A DNA stretch of 31,238 nt, from IMG/VR virus record IMGVR_UViG_3300022745_000119, positions 1-31,238 of that record; one strand, 5' to 3'. A program made the position numbers and the translations under genes. The DNA comes from a virus. Shown here in pieces: positions 28,061 through 31,238 of the stretch; within the stretch, counting starts at the first letter, position 1, and every line of letters begins with the position of its first letter. The notes beneath the pieces are model-generated. The model was not told where the DNA came from. It saw nothing but the letters and a program-made list of their open reading frames with translations, and did not search any database.

Positions 28061-28807
28061 ATGACCATTTCACTTAAGCACGCATTTGCTTCGCTAAAAT
28101 CGGACGGCGGCGATAGCACGCTTATCCAGCCTTCGAACTGGAACGCGGAGCACGTTCTTAGTCTTGCCGCCGGTAAGGTGCTCGGGCGAGATACGTCGTC
28201 TGATGGTGTCGCCCAAGAACTTGGCTTGGCTTTTGATGCTAGCGGAAACGCAGATTTTGACGTTGGTACTGGTGGCCTTGGTGTGCCCACTGGCACTACC
28301 GCGGAGCGCCTTGTCGGCGCCCGTCCCGGCACGATGCGCTACAATAGCCAGACGAACGTCTTTGAAGGCTATTTCGCAGCCGCGTGGGCCACGATTTTGG
28401 GTGCTGTGTCGCCCGCTATTACAGGTACCGCTACTCTCGTTAACGCTACGTTTAGCGGGTTACTTACCCTCTTGTCTTTGGCCGAAACTTATACGGCCCC
28501 GACAATTACGGCTGGTGTTCTGACTATTGATTTGTCGCTGAGCACTATATTCAACGTCGCCAACAACCACGACGTCACGACGTTCACGATTTCGAATGCA
28601 ACGGCGAACAAGGGCCAAGCGTTTACGTTGTTCTTGACCGCCGATGGCACACAGCGCGCCCAGACTTGGGGGGCAAATGTAAAGTGGCCAAGTGGAAACG
28701 CCCCGACACTTAGCTCGGCCAACGGCAAGGTTGACGTAATTACCTTTGTTACCAATGACGGCGGAACGACTTGGTTCGCTTTCCTTGGTGGGCTGTCGTT
28801 CGCTTGA
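28061..28807 (+). CDS. Tail appendage / fibre-like protein
   Basis: 248 residues, beta-rich with repeats of Thr/Ala/Gly (TLVNATFSGLLTLLSL, TITAGVLTIDLS) typical of fibre or collar proteins. N-terminal SLKHAFASLKSDGGDSTLIQPSNWNAEH resembles a phage tail-fibre attachment segment. Stop overlaps the next TTG start. Confidence 0.7.
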   Translation: MTISLKHAFASLKSDGGDSTLIQPSNWNAEHVLSLAAGKVLGRDTSSDGVAQELGLAFDASGNADFDVGTGGLGVPTGTTAERLVGARPGTMRYNSQTNVFEGYFAAAWATILGAVSPAITGTATLVNATFSGLLTLLSLAETYTAPTITAGVLTIDLSLSTIFNVANNHDVTTFTISNATANKGQAFTLFLTADGTQRAQTWGANVKWPSGNAPTLSSANGKVDVITFVTNDGGTTWFAFLGGLSFA

Positions 28808-29556
28808 TCGGCGTATCTCGCGCGGCGGTAATCGCCCAGAAAGTCCTGCCATATACGATCCCTTCGGATATGGCGAATGTGGATCTGCACGCGTTTGCTG
28901 TGTCGCAAGGCTACATTGCTGGTGACGTTAGGATCACTAATCCCGCTGGTCGGGAAATTTATTCAAATTCTTATGCCACCCCCGCGCTCGTTTACGGCAC
29001 TGGATGGCCCACTGGTACTAAAGTAGAGTTCGTAAACAAGGGCAAGGTTACGGGCGCGGGCGGTATTGGCGGTCACGGCGCTATCCCCGCTGCAGCCACT
29101 AACGGTACCCCCGGAGGTACCGCCATCGATGCGTCGATGGTAAGCGGCTATACGGCATCGCTCGATAACACTGGTGGCACCGCTCAAGGCGGCGGCGGCG
29201 GCGGTGGTGGTGGTAACGACTTCTCTGACGTCGAGAGTGATAACGGCGGTGGTGGCGGTGGTGGTGGCGCGGGCCGTGTCCCCGGCACTGGCGGCATTGC
29301 AGGGCCAAACGGCCAGAACGGAACAGACGGTACTACGTCTACGCACGGCAACGGCGGCAACGGCGGAACAGGTGCCTCTGGTGGCACTGGTGCAACCGGC
29401 GGTAACGGCGGTAATATGGGTGCAGCGGGTACCGCTGGCGGCGTGGGTGGTGGTTCAAACCCGCCCGGTGCCGGTGGCGCCGCGGGTAAATCGATCAACG
29501 GAATTGGTAACCTTACTGTGATTGCGTCGGGTACGCTTACAGGCCCGACCGCCTAA
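28804..29556 (+). CDS. Glycine-rich tail adhesin-like protein
   Basis: 250 residues from TTG 28804 (TTGA overlap). N-terminal part PYTIPSDMANVDLHAFAV and KVEFVNKGKVTGAGG, then a long Gly-rich region with poly-Gly runs (for example eight Gly near residue 130) suggesting polyglycine-II helices as in T4-like gp38 adhesins. Candidate receptor-binding component. Confidence 0.7.
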   Translation: MIGVSRAAVIAQKVLPYTIPSDMANVDLHAFAVSQGYIAGDVRITNPAGREIYSNSYATPALVYGTGWPTGTKVEFVNKGKVTGAGGIGGHGAIPAAATNGTPGGTAIDASMVSGYTASLDNTGGTAQGGGGGGGGGNDFSDVESDNGGGGGGGGAGRVPGTGGIAGPNGQNGTDGTTSTHGNGGNGGTGASGGTGATGGNGGNMGAAGTAGGVGGGSNPPGAGGAAGKSINGIGNLTVIASGTLTGPTA

Positions 29557-29583
29557 ATGTAGTAGTCAAGAGCGTTTGAAACT

Positions 29584-29601
29584 GTTACCTTCGCGGGTAA
29601 C
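29584..29601 (+). repeat. Perfect start-associated palindrome without a start codon
   Basis: GTTACCTTCGCGGGTAAC between two genes; the next ATG (29630) uses its own GGAGAG, so here the palindrome is not the ribosome site. Confidence 0.75.
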
Positions 29602-29629
29602 GCCCACTGGCAGAGCACAGGAGAGAACT

Positions 29630-30154
29630 ATGGGTAATGATGTTGGCGGGCCGATTGCTTCCCGCGGTGCACGAGACCTTCACCTCGATACGTCGGTGCG
29701 TTGCACTGGCCATACTGGCGGCGTGCCGGTAAAGGCGTCGACGGACGGTACCAATGCGACCCCTGTAATTACCGAGACCTACATTGCCGAGGTTTATGTC
29801 CCGGCGCAGGCCAAGGTGACTGGCTTCGCGAATTTTAACGGTTCGGTCGCTTCGGGTAACCTCAAGGCGATCCTCTACAACCTGTCCGGTGTGGTTGTGG
29901 CACAGAGCGCTTCTACCGCGATGTCGGGCACGGACGCTTTCCAGCGCATCCCGTTTACCGCCCCGGTCGTTATCCCGCCGGGCCGCTACTACGTTGGTAT
30001 TCAGGTCGACAACACGACCGCGCGCATCAACACCCACCCGATTGGTAACTTCGGCGCCAGCAAGAAAACCGGCGAAGTGTACGGCACGGCGACTACGATT
30101 ACGCCGCCGACGACCTTCACCGCGGATCTTGGCCCGATGGGTGACCTCTACTAA
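29630..30154 (+). CDS. Hypothetical beta-rich virion protein
   Basis: 174 residues, beta-sandwich-like: YIAEVYVPAQAKVTGFANFNGSV, LKAILYNLSGVVVAQS and PPGRYYVGIQVDN, a pattern of phage decoration or appendage jelly rolls. Start by CAGGAGAGAACT. Confidence 0.7.
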   Translation: MGNDVGGPIASRGARDLHLDTSVRCTGHTGGVPVKASTDGTNATPVITETYIAEVYVPAQAKVTGFANFNGSVASGNLKAILYNLSGVVVAQSASTAMSGTDAFQRIPFTAPVVIPPGRYYVGIQVDNTTARINTHPIGNFGASKKTGEVYGTATTITPPTTFTADLGPMGDLY

Positions 30155-30181
30155 GGTACTTAAACCAAAGATACTAAACCA

Positions 30182-30214
30182 AAAAGTGCCAGTTCCCCCC
30201 CAGCCGGTACTTTT
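30182..30214 (+). terminator. Intrinsic terminator candidate
   Basis: AAAAGTGCC (30182-30190) pairs with GGTACTTTT (30206-30214), one G-U, followed by CATT. Between two appendage genes. Confidence 0.55.
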
Positions 30215-30245
30215 CATTACCCCCGAAGGTAAGAGGCTAGGCAGC

Positions 30246-30734
30246 ATGCGCAAGTACATCCCGATTATCGGCATTCTTGCCCTTCTGGCGTCTTTTACGT
30301 CGACTGCGTTTGCCCAGAGCAACGTCAGGCCGATGTACGACGACCGCGCTAGCGGGGGTGTCGCCAACCAAGACGTCACGGTAGCCAAGCCCCTGCCCGT
30401 GCAAATTGGCGCTAGCGGTACTTCTACTACTCCGTCGACGGTGTATCAGAAGACCCCGGGCACGACGACGTGGACCAAGACGACCGTTACCCTTAATGGG
30501 TCTTCTCAGAATGCGCTTGCTGCTAGCACGACCCGCGTTGGGTTTATGCTCTATAATCCGTCCGCTAACGGTAACGTGTACGTGGACATTAGTGGCGGCA
30601 CAGTGGCTTCCGAAACAGGTGTGCTTCTAGCGGCTGGCGCTAGATTTAGTGTTACGGGATCTGCTACCCCTAAAACCGCTATTACTGTAATTGGCACTAA
30701 CACACAGTCGCTGATTGTGTGGGAAGGCAACTAA
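30246..30734 (+). CDS. Exported protein in tail region
   Basis: 162 residues. Clear Sec signal MRKYIPIIGILALLASFTSTAFA (split: basic MRK, hydrophobic 4-18, AFA cleavage at 23). Mature part is Thr/Ser-rich and beta-predicted (VGFMLYNPSANGNVYVDISGG), like a small jelly roll. AGAGG upstream of the ATG. A signal peptide is unexpected for a virion protein. Confidence 0.75.
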   Translation: MRKYIPIIGILALLASFTSTAFAQSNVRPMYDDRASGGVANQDVTVAKPLPVQIGASGTSTTPSTVYQKTPGTTTWTKTTVTLNGSSQNALAASTTRVGFMLYNPSANGNVYVDISGGTVASETGVLLAAGARFSVTGSATPKTAITVIGTNTQSLIVWEGN

Positions 30735-30737
30735 TCC

Positions 30738-31238
30738 ATGAAAAAGCTGTTGGCAATTTTTCTTGCGCTTAGTTTCGCCGTCGCGGCATATGCGCAAGAT
30801 GTAGGTGGAATTTCCGGCACTGGGGTCAATCAAAATACGACCTCGCCCGCTGCGTTTTCAGTCTTAACTTCCGGTACTGGCGCCACTTTCTCTACTCCGT
30901 CTGGCGCTAAATGGCTCGAAGTTGAAGTCATAGCGGGTGGCGGTCCCGGTGGCGCTGTTGGCACTACGTGCGCCGGAAGTTGCACAGGTTCGGCGGGCAA
31001 TAATTCGTCTTTCGCAGGCGTGACTGCAGTTGGCGGCGGTGCTGGTGCGGGTACTTCTGGCGCCCCCGGCGCCGCGGGCGCTGGTGGTACTGGCGGTACT
31101 GATAACGGATATACTACGGATCGCTTGGCTGGCCAGCCGGGCAATCAAGCCGGGCTTGCAGCGGTAAGCACTAGCACTTCGACATCTGGTGGCAGTTCTA
31201 CGTGCCTGCAGGGCGGCGCCTCTACCAAGTATGTTGCT
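30738..31238 (+). CDS. Exported glycine-rich protein, C-terminus cut by window edge
   Basis: 167 codons visible, no stop. Sec signal MKKLLAIFLALSFAVAAYA, then SGAKWLEVEVIAGGGPGGA, the opening of many phage glycine-rich tail proteins, and Gly-rich sequence. 3 nt after the previous stop. Combines a signal peptide with an adhesin-like body. Confidence 0.7.
   Translation, partial: MKKLLAIFLALSFAVAAYAQDVGGISGTGVNQNTTSPAAFSVLTSGTGATFSTPSGAKWLEVEVIAGGGPGGAVGTTCAGSCTGSAGNNSSFAGVTAVGGGAGAGTSGAPGAAGAGGTGGTDNGYTTDRLAGQPGNQAGLAAVSTSTSTSGGSSTCLQGGASTKYVA

Overview
The window is a piece of a tailed double-stranded DNA phage (or prophage-like) genome. It contains a terminase pair, a P22-type portal of about 710 residues, a proline-rich scaffold-like protein, a major capsid protein, head-tail adaptor-like proteins and glycine-rich tail appendage proteins. 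I see no integrase, tRNA gene, CRISPR array or insertion sequence. Base composition, the host-like -35 CTTGAC and the adaptor/portal style suggest an alphaproteobacterial host, but this is inference only. Both ends of the window cut through genes.

Layout. (1) 1-16.3 kb: a dense leftward (minus-strand) block of about 40 mostly small genes, many overlapping by 1-20 nt. Recognisable members are a MoxR-type AAA+ ATPase with its von Willebrand factor A / HExxH partner, a SLOG-fold nucleotide-binding protein, a GIY-YIG protein, a DUF7666-like protein, a secreted staphylococcal-nuclease homologue and a small protein with a perfect metzincin-type HExxHxxGxxHD motif. At least eight small genes form one tryptophan-marked paralogous family that I cannot assign to a known family. 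(2) 15.3-17.1 kb: largely non-coding. It holds an AT-rich segment with about 20-bp-spaced iterons and inverted copies, and a series of large RNA-type inverted repeats. (3) 17.05-19.6 kb: a rightward early-type operon behind a clear promoter (TTGACT-17-TAATAT), carrying an Acb2/Tad1-like candidate anti-CBASS protein and a second GIY-YIG-like protein. (4) 19.6-21.6 kb: terminase large and small subunits on the minus strand, inverted relative to both neighbours. (5) 21.7-31.2 kb: rightward structural genes from portal to tail appendages, the last two starting with Sec-type signal peptides.

The most unusual property is regulatory sequence. A short palindromic element, roughly GTTACC-N4/6-GGGTAAC, occurs more than 40 times on both arms. 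It usually sits just before a start codon, so that its GAGGGG half is the Shine-Dalgarno sequence. It often also supplies the TAA stop of the preceding gene. Further copies lie inside coding sequences and in non-coding gaps. A second, unrelated exact 12-mer (TGTGTATGGTAC) occurs six times, all in one orientation, every 1.1-1.6 kb between 8.9 and 15.6 kb, in all coding phases and in non-coding DNA. A third shared sequence (ATATACCTACTTGAC) marks three candidate promoters. Together they suggest a phage-wide translational and transcriptional control scheme that deserves direct testing.
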